Of a stretch of DNA of 64,000 nucleotides, positions 36,546 to 46,124 are shown piece by piece. The stretch is taken from positions 1 through 64,000 of the forward strand of contig NZ_JABEQC010000004.1 of the NCBI RefSeq assembly GCF_013041605.1. The letters are read 5' to 3'. The first letter of the stretch is position 1. Every line of letters begins with the position of its first letter. A program made the translations under genes and the position numbers. The stretch comes from Vibrio plantisponsor. Lineage in GTDB: Bacteria > Pseudomonadota > Gammaproteobacteria > Enterobacterales > Vibrionaceae. The notes under the pieces are model-generated. The model saw nothing but the letters and a program-made list of their open reading frames with translations. It was not told the DNA's origin and did no database searches.

Positions 36546-37967
36546 CTAACCAATGAATCCGACCACATTCAAAGCCGCAACCATGACAAAGCTCAATAAC
36601 ACCCCTACGAGTCCAAGTACGACACCTACTTTTGCCATTTGGTTACTTTGCACGTAGCCAGTAGCATGAGCCAAAGCATTAGGAGGTGTACTGATCGGTA
36701 ACGACATGCCCAAAGAGGCCGCAAAGGTCACCACTAGAATTAAGGTAACTTCACCACCTAGTGCGCTAAGAGATGTCATTGAAGCGCCCAATGCAGCCAT
36801 TATCGGCATAAGTAAGTTTGCGGTCGCAGTATGAGACATAAAGTTTGCCATTAGCAGGCATAACAACGCAGCACCAAACAACACCACGTAAGGCGAAAAA
36901 TCACCGAAAGGAATACTGTGAACAACCAGAGCAGCTAACCCTGTTTTATCTAACGCCAGACCCAGTGCGATACCACCGGATACCAGCCAGAGCACATCCC
37001 AAGATATCTTTTTCAAATCTTCTTTGTTGATGATTCCTGTTACTGAGAATACTGCGACAGGAATTAAAGCCACGGTATAAGAGTTCATACCGTGTAAATC
37101 CCCCACCAACCAGAGCAATATGGTCGCGGCAAAAGTGATATACACCACCAAAGCTTTTGGAGTCTTAAGGAATTTACCTTTGATAGTCAGCTCAATTCGC
37201 TGCTGATCGGCTTTGTATAATGAGCAAATCAAAAACCACGACAATGCCATCATCACAATCACAAATGGCACACCAAACGCCATCCATTCACCAAAAGTAA
37301 TCAGATTGTCACCGACGAGATATTTAAGCGCTATAGCGTTGGGTGGTGTCCCAATTGGTGTGCCGATACCGCCGATATTGGCTGCGACAGGAATACACAA
37401 CGCAAATGCAATTCGCCCTGGGTCTTTCGGACCAAACACAGCAATAACGGGTGCCAAAATAGAAAGCATCATCGCAGTAGTTGCAGTATTGGACATAAAC
37501 ATCGAAAACACGCCCGTGATCAGCATCAAGCCAAGCATGACGTACTTAGGGTTCTGACCAAATGGCTTGAGCAATACCCGAGCTAAGTTGACATCCAATC
37601 GATACTTAGTTGCCGCCATTGCCAAAAAGAAACCGCCGAGAAACAGCATAATAATTGGGCTTGCGAAGGTTGCCATAATGTCGCTGTATTTAAGCAGTTG
37701 CCCAAACTCGGGTTGCGATTCGTTGAAACGAAACAGAATAAGCCCTTTGTTTGAAAGCATCAGCAATTCGAGAACAATGATGACGACCGACGTGGCGTAA
37801 ATTGGGATCGGCTCAAAAACCCACAACAAAGCAGCAAGTAAGAAGATCGCAATGACACGTTGCTGAATAATCGTCAAACCGTCGAATGGAAAAGCCGACA
37901 ACGGCATAAGCAAAATAAGTAAAGGTATTGCAATTGGAATAATAAATTTTAAGTAAGGGCGTACCAT
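36546..37967 (-). CDS. DASS/SLC13-family anion (dicarboxylate) symporter
   Basis: A 473-residue inner-membrane protein with about 11-12 spans and an inverted repeat. The first repeat has SNTATTAMMLSILAPV with GTPIGTPPNAIALKYL; the second has SHTATANLLMPIMAAL with PISTPPNALAHATG. In VcINDY both halves carry SNT; here the second reads SHT. Members bring in succinate, malate, fumarate, citrate or sulfate with Na+. SD GGAAGAG precedes the ATG. It heads an operon with a kinase and a receiver protein, an arrangement that suggests carboxylate signalling. Confidence 0.9.
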   Translation of the reverse strand: MVRPYLKFIIPIAIPLLILLMPLSAFPFDGLTIIQQRVIAIFLLAALLWVFEPIPIYATSVVIIVLELLMLSNKGLILFRFNESQPEFGQLLKYSDIMATFASPIIMLFLGGFFLAMAATKYRLDVNLARVLLKPFGQNPKYVMLGLMLITGVFSMFMSNTATTAMMLSILAPVIAVFGPKDPGRIAFALCIPVAANIGGIGTPIGTPPNAIALKYLVGDNLITFGEWMAFGVPFVIVMMALSWFLICSLYKADQQRIELTIKGKFLKTPKALVVYITFAATILLWLVGDLHGMNSYTVALIPVAVFSVTGIINKEDLKKISWDVLWLVSGGIALGLALDKTGLAALVVHSIPFGDFSPYVVLFGAALLCLLMANFMSHTATANLLMPIMAALGASMTSLSALGGEVTLILVVTFAASLGMSLPISTPPNALAHATGYVQSNQMAKVGVVLGLVGVLLSFVMVAALNVVGFIG

Positions 37968-38269
37968 CGCTGCTCTTCCTTGCTGCTGGTTAAACCAATT
38001 TGAACAAATGGGGTATCAATACAACTTCAACACTTATCTGCTCTTTATTGCCCTAAGCGATTTACTTAGTGCTAATGCTTGAAAGAAAAATGACAGATTT
38101 TGATATGACACCAGAATTCAAACTAACGGATACATTATGGAAGAGAGAAAACAAAAAGTTAGGAGTGAGATCAACGATTAAGTGTTCCCTCAAAACAACA
38201 TGTCAAAAATGAGGGCTTAGGCACAAACTCGTTTCCGTTTTCATCAAATAGAAGGATGAAGAAAAAGAA
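37968..38269. other. Intergenic region upstream of the DASS operon
   Basis: About 300 bases with no gene. It should contain the DASS promoter. I checked for a -24/-12 sigma-54 promoter and saw none. Confidence 0.4.
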
Positions 38270-38291
38270 AAATCCGGCCGAAGCCGGATTT
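38270..38291 (-). terminator. Terminator of the tyrR-rimJ cluster
   Basis: AAATCCGGC (38270-38278) pairs with GCCGGATTT (38283-38291). On the minus strand the loop is TTCG, an extra-stable tetraloop, and the stem runs into TTTCTTTTTC. It lies 20 bases beyond the last gene. Confidence 0.92.
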
Positions 38292-38310
38292 AAGATTCAT
38301 TGAACTGAGA

Positions 38311-38784
38311 TTACTCATGCGTACCAAGTTTTACTTTACCGTTGGTTTTAAACCACAGCGCTTCTTTGCGACGGCGACCAAGCAGAATAGGACCATCATC
38401 GTAGAATAAGAAGTTCTTCCAGTGACGCTTAAATACAGACCATTTGGTTTCAATCACATTGTATTTTTCATAACAGAAATAGACAGTAACATCGTCTTGC
38501 CAGTCAATGTGTTCTAATACAGCTTGTGGTAGAGCTTCATCATCACTCTCCCATTCTGTCATCCAGTCTACTTCGTTTGACCAACTGCCTGCTTTGCTCG
38601 GCCAGTCTTGAGAGCTGAAACGCTCTGCATCTGGGCTCTGCGAGCTTAAGTTTTCTTTCCAATACTGAGCTGCGCGAAGTTGAGTCATAGGTTTTATCTG
38701 TGCCAAATCCTGTTCTGGAACTGGCATAGATTGATGGGTAAAAATCCATTTTCTTTGGTAATCATCCAAAGGCAAATACGACAT
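38311..38784 (-). CDS. DUF2947-like conserved protein
   Basis: A 157-residue soluble protein rich in Trp (12 or more). The N-terminal LDDYQRKWIFTHQSMPV and IKPMTQLRAAQYWKENLS resemble, from memory, the DUF2947 family of gammaproteobacteria. No catalytic motif is evident. It lies 9 bases after an HD-domain gene in the tyrR-rimJ cluster and is followed by the cluster terminator. Function unknown. Confidence 0.7.
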   Translation of the reverse strand: MSYLPLDDYQRKWIFTHQSMPVPEQDLAQIKPMTQLRAAQYWKENLSSQSPDAERFSSQDWPSKAGSWSNEVDWMTEWESDDEALPQAVLEHIDWQDDVTVYFCYEKYNVIETKWSVFKRHWKNFLFYDDGPILLGRRRKEALWFKTNGKVKLGTHE

Positions 38785-38793
38785 GAAATGTCC

Positions 38794-39384
38794 TTAGGCT
38801 TTGAGCCATCCATTTTCGGTGGCTTGTTCAATCATTTGCTGCGCATATTCCCACAGCGTATGTGAACCATCGTCAATACGTCGATTCACGGTTAATGCTT
38901 GTTGGCGAGTTACGTTGTTTTCTCTCCAACCAATTCCCTGATTGTTGAAATTCAGCATCATAGGAATCAATCTGTCGAGCGCTTTGGCAAATTTAGCATC
39001 CGCGCTCTCGGCGGCTTCGAATTCACGCCATAGAGAAAACAGATCTTCCGCCTGATCGTCTGGTAATAAACCGAACAACCTTTCAGCAGCAGCCAGCTCT
39101 TTCTGCGCTTGCTCTTTTGAAGCTGCTGCATCATATACAAAGGTGTCGCCAGCATCAATTTCAACCATGTCATGCATCAATAACATTTTCAGAACCCGAC
39201 TAATCTCCACAGGTTCATTTGCATGCTCTTGCATCACCAATGCCATCATAGCGACGTGCCAACTGTGCTCAGCACTGTTTTCTAATCTGTCTTCCGCACA
39301 TTGAATACGGGTACGACGCAACACAGATTTTAATCTGTCCAATTCCAAAACAAGATTGAGTTGTTGTTGCAATCGCTGATTCAT
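38794..39384 (-). CDS. HD-domain phosphohydrolase (YfbR/HDDC2-like)
   Basis: A 196-residue soluble enzyme. Metal ligands are visible as H in SAEHSWHVAMMAL, HD in MLLMHDMVEIDAGD, and a later D in AKALDRLIPMMLN, the pattern of HD-domain 5'-deoxynucleotidases. It would hydrolyse a nucleotide or related phosphate; the substrate is not known. It sits 1 base after rimJ and 9 before the DUF2947-like gene. Confidence 0.83.
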   Translation of the reverse strand: MNQRLQQQLNLVLELDRLKSVLRRTRIQCAEDRLENSAEHSWHVAMMALVMQEHANEPVEISRVLKMLLMHDMVEIDAGDTFVYDAAASKEQAQKELAAAERLFGLLPDDQAEDLFSLWREFEAAESADAKFAKALDRLIPMMLNFNNQGIGWRENNVTRQQALTVNRRIDDGSHTLWEYAQQMIEQATENGWLKA

Positions 39385-39385
39385 A

Positions 39386-39967
39386 TTATTCCTCTTTCCA
39401 ATGCGCGTTGATCAGTGACATCAGGTTGTGATCTTCCCACTTACCGTTAATCAGAATGTAGTCTTTGGCATGCCCTTCGTGTGAGAAACCTACACGTTCG
39501 AGTACACTTTCACTGCGTTTATTACGGGGAATGTAAGCAGCCATAATACGGTGCATATTCTGAACAGAAAACATGTAGTTGCATGCCATTTGCAGTGCGC
39601 GGGTCATGGTTCCTTTGCCTTGTGCATCACAGGCAAGTGAATACCCAACATTGCAGGTATAAATGGGAAAGCGATTTAAGTTACTGAATGAAATAGTGCC
39701 AAGCATTTTATCGGTCTTGGCATCAATAATCAGCAGATAGTAGCCCAGAGAAAGTTTATGTACTTCGGTGAGTTTAAGTAACCTCTGCTGCCAGCCTTCT
39801 GTAGTAAAGAAGGCTTCTTCACGCGCAGGGTCCCATGGTTTTAGGTGTTCTCGGTTCTCTTTGAAGTATTGGGCAATGCGCTCAGCATCATTAAACTGAG
39901 CGGTAACCAGTAGTATTTCGCCATCCGTTTCATAAACTGACGTTGGCGTGCTGTTCGATTCAATCAA
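39386..39967 (-). CDS. rimJ: GNAT acetyltransferase, RimJ-like
   Basis: A 193-residue N-acetyltransferase. The N-terminal part has FKENREHLKPWDPAREEAFF, typical of RimJ, and the acetyl-CoA loop region is VGYSLACDAQGKGTMTRALQ, followed by NKRSESVLERVGFSHEGHAK and YILINGKWEDHNLMSLI. E. coli RimJ acetylates the N-terminal Ala of ribosomal protein S5. The listed start is a TTG at 39967 that overlaps the tyrR stop; no better start is seen. Confidence 0.88.
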   Translation of the reverse strand: MIESNSTPTSVYETDGEILLVTAQFNDAERIAQYFKENREHLKPWDPAREEAFFTTEGWQQRLLKLTEVHKLSLGYYLLIIDAKTDKMLGTISFSNLNRFPIYTCNVGYSLACDAQGKGTMTRALQMACNYMFSVQNMHRIMAAYIPRNKRSESVLERVGFSHEGHAKDYILINGKWEDHNLMSLINAHWKEE

Positions 39968-41523
39968 CGTTTCTTAATTCCATAATCGCGAAGCTTGTTG
40001 GCGACAGAGGTGTGTGACACATCTAGGCGCTTAGCCAGTTTGCGACTTGAAGGGAAAGACTGGTACAAACGGTCAAGCACCTGAGCTTCATACTCTTTCA
40101 TGATGTCGTCCAGTGAGCCATCAAGATTGATATTGGTGACACCCACATTGTTGCTTTCCAACTGCGGCAAATGGAAAAGTTCAGCAGTTAGCACATCGTC
40201 TTGCAACTCAGTAAGTGCACGTAAAACCATATTGTCTAATTGGCGAATATTGCCCGGCCATTGATACAAAGCCAGTTGGTCGAGCAAACCTTCGTCCAGT
40301 TTCGGTTTAGCCATACCAAGTTTTGCAGTGTGCTTGGCAATAAACAGTTCCAACAGAGGCTGAACATCACTAGGACGCTCTCGTAACGGTGGAATAGTCA
40401 ATGTCAGTACATTGAGACGGTAGAAAAGGTCTTCGCGGAACTTGCCGGATTCTGCCAGCTCAGCCAGCTTATAACGTGTAGAAGCAATCACACGCACATT
40501 GACATGGATTTCGTGTTCTTCACCAACGCGGCGGAAAGTGCCATCTTGCAAGAAACGCAGCAGTTTAATTTGCAGATGAGGGCTCATTTCACCGATTTCA
40601 TCCAGCAGAACTGTGCCGCCATTGGCTTGTTCAAAGATACCTTTATGACCTTGCTCATGGTTGAACGAACCCGGAGCATGACCAAACAACTCAGTCTCAG
40701 CCACATCATCTGGCATAGACGCACAGCTTAAAACTAAGAATGGATGATCAGCACGGTCTGAACGATTATGACAAGCTCGGGCAAGCATTTCTTTACCTGT
40801 CCCCGTATCCCCTTCGATCAACAAGGGCTGATCAAGCATCGCAAGTTTTTTCGCTTGGGTGATAAGTGCCTTATGGCGATTTGAAACACCAACGAAATGC
40901 TCGAAACCAAGGTTGTTGTGCAGAGACAGCTGAGTCTCAGTTGCAACACCGGTGACTCGAGGGCGAATGATCATCATAGCGCTGGCAAAGGTCGATTCTT
41001 TGGATTCGCCAGTGATGTACACAGGCATCATTTCCATTAAGTAATCCAGACCATCCAATACGATCTCCTCGCGAAGACGGGACTTACTGCCTTCTATCCA
41101 ACGCTGGAAATTGAAACTTGGTAACAGCGTTGAAATGTGTACACCATTCATATCTCCATTGTCTTTGTTAAACAGAGACAATGCAGAATGGTTAGCCATA
41201 TCGACAGAGCCCTTCAGGTCAATCGATAGCACCGCATCAGGCAAATTGTTCAATAAGGAAATCAGTTCCGTATTGTGCCTTTCCATTGGCATAAACTGAA
41301 TTTTACGTACGTCTTTAACACCGGAAATTCTACGAATTTCAGCCATTAACTCACTGAAAGTTTCAAAATCAATGTCTGGACAGTTTAAGTAAATAATTCC
41401 GGAAATATCGATTTCGATACCACGTAAATCGATATTTTTAGAGGCGAGTATGTCGAGGAGTTCTCGAGTCAGACCAAGTCTATCTTCGCAAAATACTTCA
41501 AGGCGCACAGAATGATTTCCCAA
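39964..41523 (-). CDS. tyrR: Aromatic amino acid regulator TyrR
   Basis: A 519-residue DNA-binding regulator. Residues 1-75 form the ACT domain (MGNHSVRLEVFCEDRLGLTR), about 78-190 a PAS domain, about 205-440 an AAA+ domain with Walker A EGDTGTGKEMLA and Walker B GGTVLLDEIGEM, and about 480-519 the HTH (SRKLAKRLDVSHTSVANKLR). The GAFTGA loop of sigma-54 activators is replaced by GHAPGSFNH, as expected for TyrR, which works with sigma-70. It controls aromatic amino-acid transport and synthesis in response to Tyr, Phe and Trp. First gene of the cluster with rimJ. Confidence 0.96.
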   Translation of the reverse strand: MGNHSVRLEVFCEDRLGLTRELLDILASKNIDLRGIEIDISGIIYLNCPDIDFETFSELMAEIRRISGVKDVRKIQFMPMERHNTELISLLNNLPDAVLSIDLKGSVDMANHSALSLFNKDNGDMNGVHISTLLPSFNFQRWIEGSKSRLREEIVLDGLDYLMEMMPVYITGESKESTFASAMMIIRPRVTGVATETQLSLHNNLGFEHFVGVSNRHKALITQAKKLAMLDQPLLIEGDTGTGKEMLARACHNRSDRADHPFLVLSCASMPDDVAETELFGHAPGSFNHEQGHKGIFEQANGGTVLLDEIGEMSPHLQIKLLRFLQDGTFRRVGEEHEIHVNVRVIASTRYKLAELAESGKFREDLFYRLNVLTLTIPPLRERPSDVQPLLELFIAKHTAKLGMAKPKLDEGLLDQLALYQWPGNIRQLDNMVLRALTELQDDVLTAELFHLPQLESNNVGVTNINLDGSLDDIMKEYEAQVLDRLYQSFPSSRKLAKRLDVSHTSVANKLRDYGIKKR

Positions 41524-41610
41524 TAAGAAAGTGTCACGAAAAGTTGACAGTAGTTTCTATCAAGGGCTGAAATGCGTCAAGTAATCTGTGTGCCTGTCGC
41601 GTGTTTTCTC

Positions 41611-42633
41611 CTATTTCACGGTCAACGCGGTGACTTTTGTAACGATTTGTTTGCGAATTGCGCTCAATTTTACAGCGCGATCTTTATGCCATGGTAACGG
41701 ACGTAACAATGTCATTGCTTTTAAACCTAAACGTGCCGTTAAGATGCCTACACCGATACCCTGCCCTGCACGCGCCGATACTTTACCCGCTAAATCCATA
41801 GAAAGCAGATCCATACTGGCATCGATCACCAGTTCGCTTGCCCCTGCTGCGGCCATGTTAACCAATACAGATTTAAACAGTTTCAATCGTGACCAATACC
41901 CAAGTTCAACACCATACAGCTGGGCAAGTTGATCAATCATGGTGAAGTTGCGCCAAGCCACCAGCAACATATCTGCAATCGCTAATGGACTTATCGCCAC
42001 TAATGCTGCTGCTTCGGTTGAGAACTTAGACACAAGCTGAGTAGCTTTCTTATCTTGTTCGCTCACCACCATAGCATCATACATATCTAAAATTTCAGCA
42101 TCGCTATGACTGTCACTAACGCTGTTTTTCCAGCGTTCATAAGCAGGCGACGTAGGCATCACTCCACCTTGTTTTGCCAACGACTCGCAAAACGTTTCAC
42201 CCTGACCCACCACGTCTTTGGTCATTAACGCTTCCGCTTGCTCCTGAGTTGAAAAATGATTTCTCAACTTGCGGAGTTTCCAGAGCTCTCTACCTATCGC
42301 TCCTAGCCCTAGCGATGCGAGCGTGGCGATAAATCCTGTCCAGCCAAGGCTTAACCAGTCTGATGTTTGAACAGCCTTAATCACAGAGTCTATCGCTTGC
42401 CAAGTAACTAGACCACCAAAGCCTACTAATAAGCTGGAAGCCAACCAGCGACGACCACGCTTAGGTCGGATTATTTGTTCTAGTTGCGTTTCAATATTGC
42501 TTTCTTCAATCTCAGCGACCGAAGGGACGAACTTCTCTTGTTCGGAAAACTGTTTTTGCGCAGTAAGTTCGACTTTGTCATTTTCTTTGTCTAACGACTG
42601 AGTGAAGATTTGTTTGGCTTTTAAATCGCTCAT
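41611..42633 (-). CDS. ycjF: YcjF-family inner membrane protein (DUF697)
   Basis: A 340-residue protein with two central membrane spans (about 68-88 and 95-115) and a C-terminal DUF697-type region ([20 protein letters not shown] and [20 protein letters not shown]). It is the usual partner of YcjX; in E. coli both are induced by the phage-shock regulator PspF. The ATG overlaps the ycjX stop as ATGA. Its molecular role is not known. Confidence 0.9.
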   Translation of the reverse strand: MSDLKAKQIFTQSLDKENDKVELTAQKQFSEQEKFVPSVAEIEESNIETQLEQIIRPKRGRRWLASSLLVGFGGLVTWQAIDSVIKAVQTSDWLSLGWTGFIATLASLGLGAIGRELWKLRKLRNHFSTQEQAEALMTKDVVGQGETFCESLAKQGGVMPTSPAYERWKNSVSDSHSDAEILDMYDAMVVSEQDKKATQLVSKFSTEAAALVAISPLAIADMLLVAWRNFTMIDQLAQLYGVELGYWSRLKLFKSVLVNMAAAGASELVIDASMDLLSMDLAGKVSARAGQGIGVGILTARLGLKAMTLLRPLPWHKDRAVKLSAIRKQIVTKVTALTVK

Positions 42634-44009
42634 TGCAGCTTATCTCCAATCAAAGTATCTAAAGCTTTGTCTACGCGAATATGCTGACAAGGCTCATCAT
42701 GATTCATGCTCGCAGGTCGGAACGAAGTGAAATCGAAACGGCTCTTTTGCCAAAAATCAGGATTTGGCAACTTGTTAGGCACTTCTCCCGGATACAAAGT
42801 GAGCGACTCTCCCGCTTCAGTCAAACCCTGAATAGCCGGTACTCTGCCTTCACTGGTATCAATATGACCTGACTTGGTTGCTCGAACCGATGCCATACTA
42901 ATGCAGCTCATCTCAATATTTTCGTAGGCCGCTGATTGCCAAGCAGGATGAATCATCTGCTGAAGCAGCGACACTAGGTTCCCATATTGATCGGGGGTTA
43001 TGTGGTCTGCTTTGGTGGCCGCAAACAGCACTTTATCGATCTTGGGAGAAAAGATGCGTTTCAATAAGCCATTTCTGCCATAGCGGAAGCTATGCATAAT
43101 TTGTTCAAGCGCGCTGCGCATATCCATAAAGGATTCGTGACCATCATTCAACGGGGAAAGACAATCGACCAGCACGATTTGACGATCAAATGTTGAGAAA
43201 TGGTGTTTGTAGAAGGCTTTAATAACCTTGTTCTGATATTCCTCATAACGCTTTTTAAGCAGAGATAAAACACTGTGCTTACCCGCCTTGGTCGCAGCTT
43301 CAATATTTCGGCACGGGAAGAATTGCAGTACAGGAGCCCCTTCCAGCTCTCCGGGTAAGACAAATCTTCCCGGCTGAACCCAATGCAACCCAGACTCCTT
43401 ACATTTGTGCAGATAGTCTGTATAAAGCGAAGCAATGTGCGCGAGTGTTTTTTCATTCGCTTCTTCATTCAAATCGAGTTTGTCTAGCTCTTCAAGCCAA
43501 GGTTTCGCCAGTTCTGCTCTAATGCCATGCATGGCATTGAATTGCTGTGCAGACCACGCAGCAAAATCCAGCTCAAGCATCGGCAAATCAAGCAGCCACT
43601 CACCCGGATAATCGATAATATCCAGATACAGAGTCGAAGTACTGCTCAGTAACTTTTTGGTCCGCTTCTTAGTTTTGTACTTGATAGCTAAACGAATTTC
43701 ACTCACATCGCGAGTTGGCACCGGCCACTCTGGGGGCATAGATTGCAGTTGCGCCATTGCTTCGTCATAACCAAAACGCGGCACCATTAGGTTGGTTTGT
43801 GGGACACGTTTCGCGCCGATAATTCGCTTATCTCGCGCTGCGGCAAGCAGTGGCAAATTATCATGTGTGGACGTATGCAGCAGTTGATTCACCAACGACG
43901 TAATAAATGCGGTTTTTCCTGCACGGGATAGCCCCGTTACGGCTAATCTCACATGAGCATCTAAACCACGATTAATTAAGTCATTCACTTCTTGGCGAAT
44001 TCGCTTCAT
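42630..44009 (-). CDS. ycjX: YcjX-family P-loop ATP/GTPase
   Basis: A 459-residue protein with a P-loop [20 protein letters not shown] (about 23-42), [18 protein letters not shown] in switch II position and a late [12 protein letters not shown] motif for base recognition. YcjX proteins are stress-induced, membrane-associated nucleotide hydrolases encoded with YcjF. No pspABC genes are seen in this window, although in enterobacteria the pair lies downstream of psp. Confidence 0.9.
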   Translation of the reverse strand: MKRIRQEVNDLINRGLDAHVRLAVTGLSRAGKTAFITSLVNQLLHTSTHDNLPLLAAARDKRIIGAKRVPQTNLMVPRFGYDEAMAQLQSMPPEWPVPTRDVSEIRLAIKYKTKKRTKKLLSSTSTLYLDIIDYPGEWLLDLPMLELDFAAWSAQQFNAMHGIRAELAKPWLEELDKLDLNEEANEKTLAHIASLYTDYLHKCKESGLHWVQPGRFVLPGELEGAPVLQFFPCRNIEAATKAGKHSVLSLLKKRYEEYQNKVIKAFYKHHFSTFDRQIVLVDCLSPLNDGHESFMDMRSALEQIMHSFRYGRNGLLKRIFSPKIDKVLFAATKADHITPDQYGNLVSLLQQMIHPAWQSAAYENIEMSCISMASVRATKSGHIDTSEGRVPAIQGLTEAGESLTLYPGEVPNKLPNPDFWQKSRFDFTSFRPASMNHDEPCQHIRVDKALDTLIGDKLQ

Positions 44010-44075
44010 TGACAGTCTCCCAGAAAATCTTTAGCGCATCATGACGTTGTTAATCTTAATACGAGATGAATAAAA

Positions 44076-44101
44076 AAGCCCCTGAATAAAATCAGAGGCT
44101 T
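44076..44101 (-). terminator. Terminator after the small membrane protein gene
   Basis: AAGCCCCTGA (44076-44085) and TCAGAGGCTT (44092-44101) form a 10-bp stem with one mismatch. On the minus strand it is followed by TTTTATTC, 20 bases beyond the stop at 44121. Confidence 0.88.
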
Positions 44102-44120
44102 AGTATTCGTTTTTAAACGG

Positions 44121-44306
44121 TTAATCTTCTTCAATCAGCTTGTAGATAACAAACAGTGCGATTTCCAACATCACGAACAGCACGCAAGTAATCGTTACGT
44201 ACTTATCATCAAAGATACTGATCCCATGAAGAATAAGGTCGTAGCCCACAAAAGCACCGATAACCACGGCTATGAGGATTTGAAGAATTTTTATAAAGCG
44301 AGGCAT
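44121..44306 (-). CDS. Small two-span membrane protein
   Basis: A protein of about 61 residues with two hydrophobic spans (IKILQILIAVVIGAFVGYDL and YVTITCVLFVMLEIALFVIY) joined by a short loop, ending in acidic LIEED. An AGGAG lies 6 bases before the ATG at 44306; an adjacent ATG at 44309 is a possible alternative. No family is recognised. It is bounded by its own terminator and the fumarase terminator, so it is a separate transcript. Confidence 0.7.
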   Translation of the reverse strand: MPRFIKILQILIAVVIGAFVGYDLILHGISIFDDKYVTITCVLFVMLEIALFVIYKLIEED

Positions 44307-44367
44307 CATGCTCTCCTGACGTTTCAATAAGTTAACAAGCCAATAATTATTAAAGCATTATATAGAC

Positions 44368-44400
44368 AAAAAGTGCCGCTTTCGCCGCACTTTTTGTGAT
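44368..44400 (-). terminator. Terminator of the fumarase gene
   Basis: AAAAAGTGC (44368-44376) pairs with GCACTTTTT (44387-44395); inside are a G-G mismatch, two GC pairs and a GAAA tetraloop on the minus strand. The stem itself ends in five T residues, 35 bases past the fumarase stop. Confidence 0.85.
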
Positions 44401-44429
44401 TTATTGGTCAATATTATCTTTATTAAGAA

Positions 44430-45947
44430 TTACTTGGCTGCTTCAGCGATTTTTACGCGCCAAGTATCCGGACCAGTTTGGTGTGCGTTTGTACCCGTAG
44501 AATCAACCGCAACCGTTACTGGCATATCTTCCACTTCGAACTCGTAGATCGCTTCCATACCTAAGTCTTCAAAAGCAACCACACGAGCTTTCTTAATCGC
44601 TTTAGCCACAAGGTAAGCTGCGCCACCCACTGCCATCAGATAAACCGCTTTGTGTTTCTTAATCGATTCAACCGTTGCAGCGCCACGCTCTGCCTTACCA
44701 ATCATGCCCATAATGCCCACTTCTTCCAGCATCATGTCAGTAAATTTATCCATACGCGTTGAGGTTGTTGGGCCCGCAGGACCAACCGCTTCATCACCCA
44801 CAGCATCAACAGGGCCGACGTAGTAGATAAACTTATCTTTTAGATCGACACCTTCAGGTAACTTCTCACCATTTTGCAGCATGGTTTGAATACGCTTATG
44901 AGCAGCGTCACGACCTGTCAGGATCTTGCCTGAAAGCAGTACCGTTTCACCCGTTCTCCAAGACTGTACTTCTTCTGCCGTCACAGTATCTAGGTTAACT
45001 CGACGAGTATTTGAACCAGCTTCCCAAGTGATTTGTGGCCAATCTTCTAACTTCGGTGGTGTTAGTTCCGCAGGGCCTGAACCGTCAAGGGTGAAATGTA
45101 CGTGACGCGTTGCTGCACAGTTTGGAATCAAACATACAGGTTTAGAAGCTGCGTGTGTCGGCGCTGTTTTGATTTTAACGTCAACAACGGTTGTTAAACC
45201 GCCAAGACCTTGCGCACCGATACCCAATTTGTTTACACGGTTGAAGATATCAATACGCAGTTCTTCTTCCGCATTTTGTGGGCCACGAGCAATCAGCTCA
45301 TGAATATCGATATGTTCCATCAAGGATTCTTTTGCCAGTACTGCCGCTTTCTCAGCCGTACCGCCGATACCAATACCTAGCATACCCGGTGGGCACCAGC
45401 CTGCGCCCATGGTTGGCAATGTTTTCTCTACCCATTCTGCAATATCGTCAGACGGGTTAAGCATTACCATCTTAGTTTTGTTTTCACTACCGCCGCCTTT
45501 AGCCGCGATTTGAATTTCAACTTTATTACCCGGAACCATATTGATATGTACAACCGCTGGCGTGTTGTCTTTGGTGTTAATACGTTTACCAGCAGGGTCC
45601 ATCAAAACAGATGCACGTAGTGGGTTGTCCGGATTGGTGTATGCCTGACGAACACCTTCGTCCACCATTTGTTGAACCGTCATATCAGTAGAGTCCCACT
45701 GAACAGCCATACCAATGTTAACAAAGCAAGTTACGATACCTGTGTCTTGACAGATAGGACGGTGGCCTTCTGCTGACATGCGAGAGTTAATCAAGATTTG
45801 CGCGATAGCATCTTTCGCAGCTTGGCTTTCTTCTTTGTTGTAGGCTTCTTCTAGGGCTTTGACAAAATCTAGCGGGTGATAGTAAGAAATGTATTGTAGA
45901 GCATCAGCTACACTACTGATTACGTCTTGTTGTCGAATTACCGTCAT
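44430..45947 (-). CDS. fumA: Fumarate hydratase class I (4Fe-4S)
   Basis: A 505-residue cytoplasmic enzyme converting fumarate to malate. The Fe-S cluster Cys are seen in RPICQDTGI (C66), in GAGWCPPGMLGIGIGGTAE, and in LIPNCAATRHVHF. The C-terminal domain has AVGPAGPTTSTRMDKF and ends with the FumA/B-type DSTGTNAHQTGPDTW block. It is somewhat shorter than E. coli FumA (548) but all domains are present. It is oxygen-labile, so it fits microaerobic or iron-replete conditions. It is divergent from pabB with 177 bases between them. Confidence 0.95.
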   Translation of the reverse strand: MTVIRQQDVISSVADALQYISYYHPLDFVKALEEAYNKEESQAAKDAIAQILINSRMSAEGHRPICQDTGIVTCFVNIGMAVQWDSTDMTVQQMVDEGVRQAYTNPDNPLRASVLMDPAGKRINTKDNTPAVVHINMVPGNKVEIQIAAKGGGSENKTKMVMLNPSDDIAEWVEKTLPTMGAGWCPPGMLGIGIGGTAEKAAVLAKESLMEHIDIHELIARGPQNAEEELRIDIFNRVNKLGIGAQGLGGLTTVVDVKIKTAPTHAASKPVCLIPNCAATRHVHFTLDGSGPAELTPPKLEDWPQITWEAGSNTRRVNLDTVTAEEVQSWRTGETVLLSGKILTGRDAAHKRIQTMLQNGEKLPEGVDLKDKFIYYVGPVDAVGDEAVGPAGPTTSTRMDKFTDMMLEEVGIMGMIGKAERGAATVESIKKHKAVYLMAVGGAAYLVAKAIKKARVVAFEDLGMEAIYEFEVEDMPVTVAVDSTGTNAHQTGPDTWRVKIAEAAK

Positions 45948-46124
45948 TGCTTGCCTCTTTTATTGTTATGCTTCCTTGAGCTTTTAAAGAGCTTACCTTT
46001 GAATCAGAAATTGCATGGAATTGGTGAGCCCATCAAGTGGCTTTATGATACTCTTGCTTTCCTCAACGCGCCATTCGGTGAACGGTCTCTTTGTCACAAA
46101 TTACTAAAATGACAATCTATTAAA

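Noticed and set aside
37213..37557. 114-codon plus-strand open frame inside the DASS transporter gene
   Set aside because: Antisense shadow of a membrane protein; no SD or family.
37968..38310. Sigma-54 promoter before the DASS operon
   Set aside because: No TGGCAC-N5-TTGC pattern was found.
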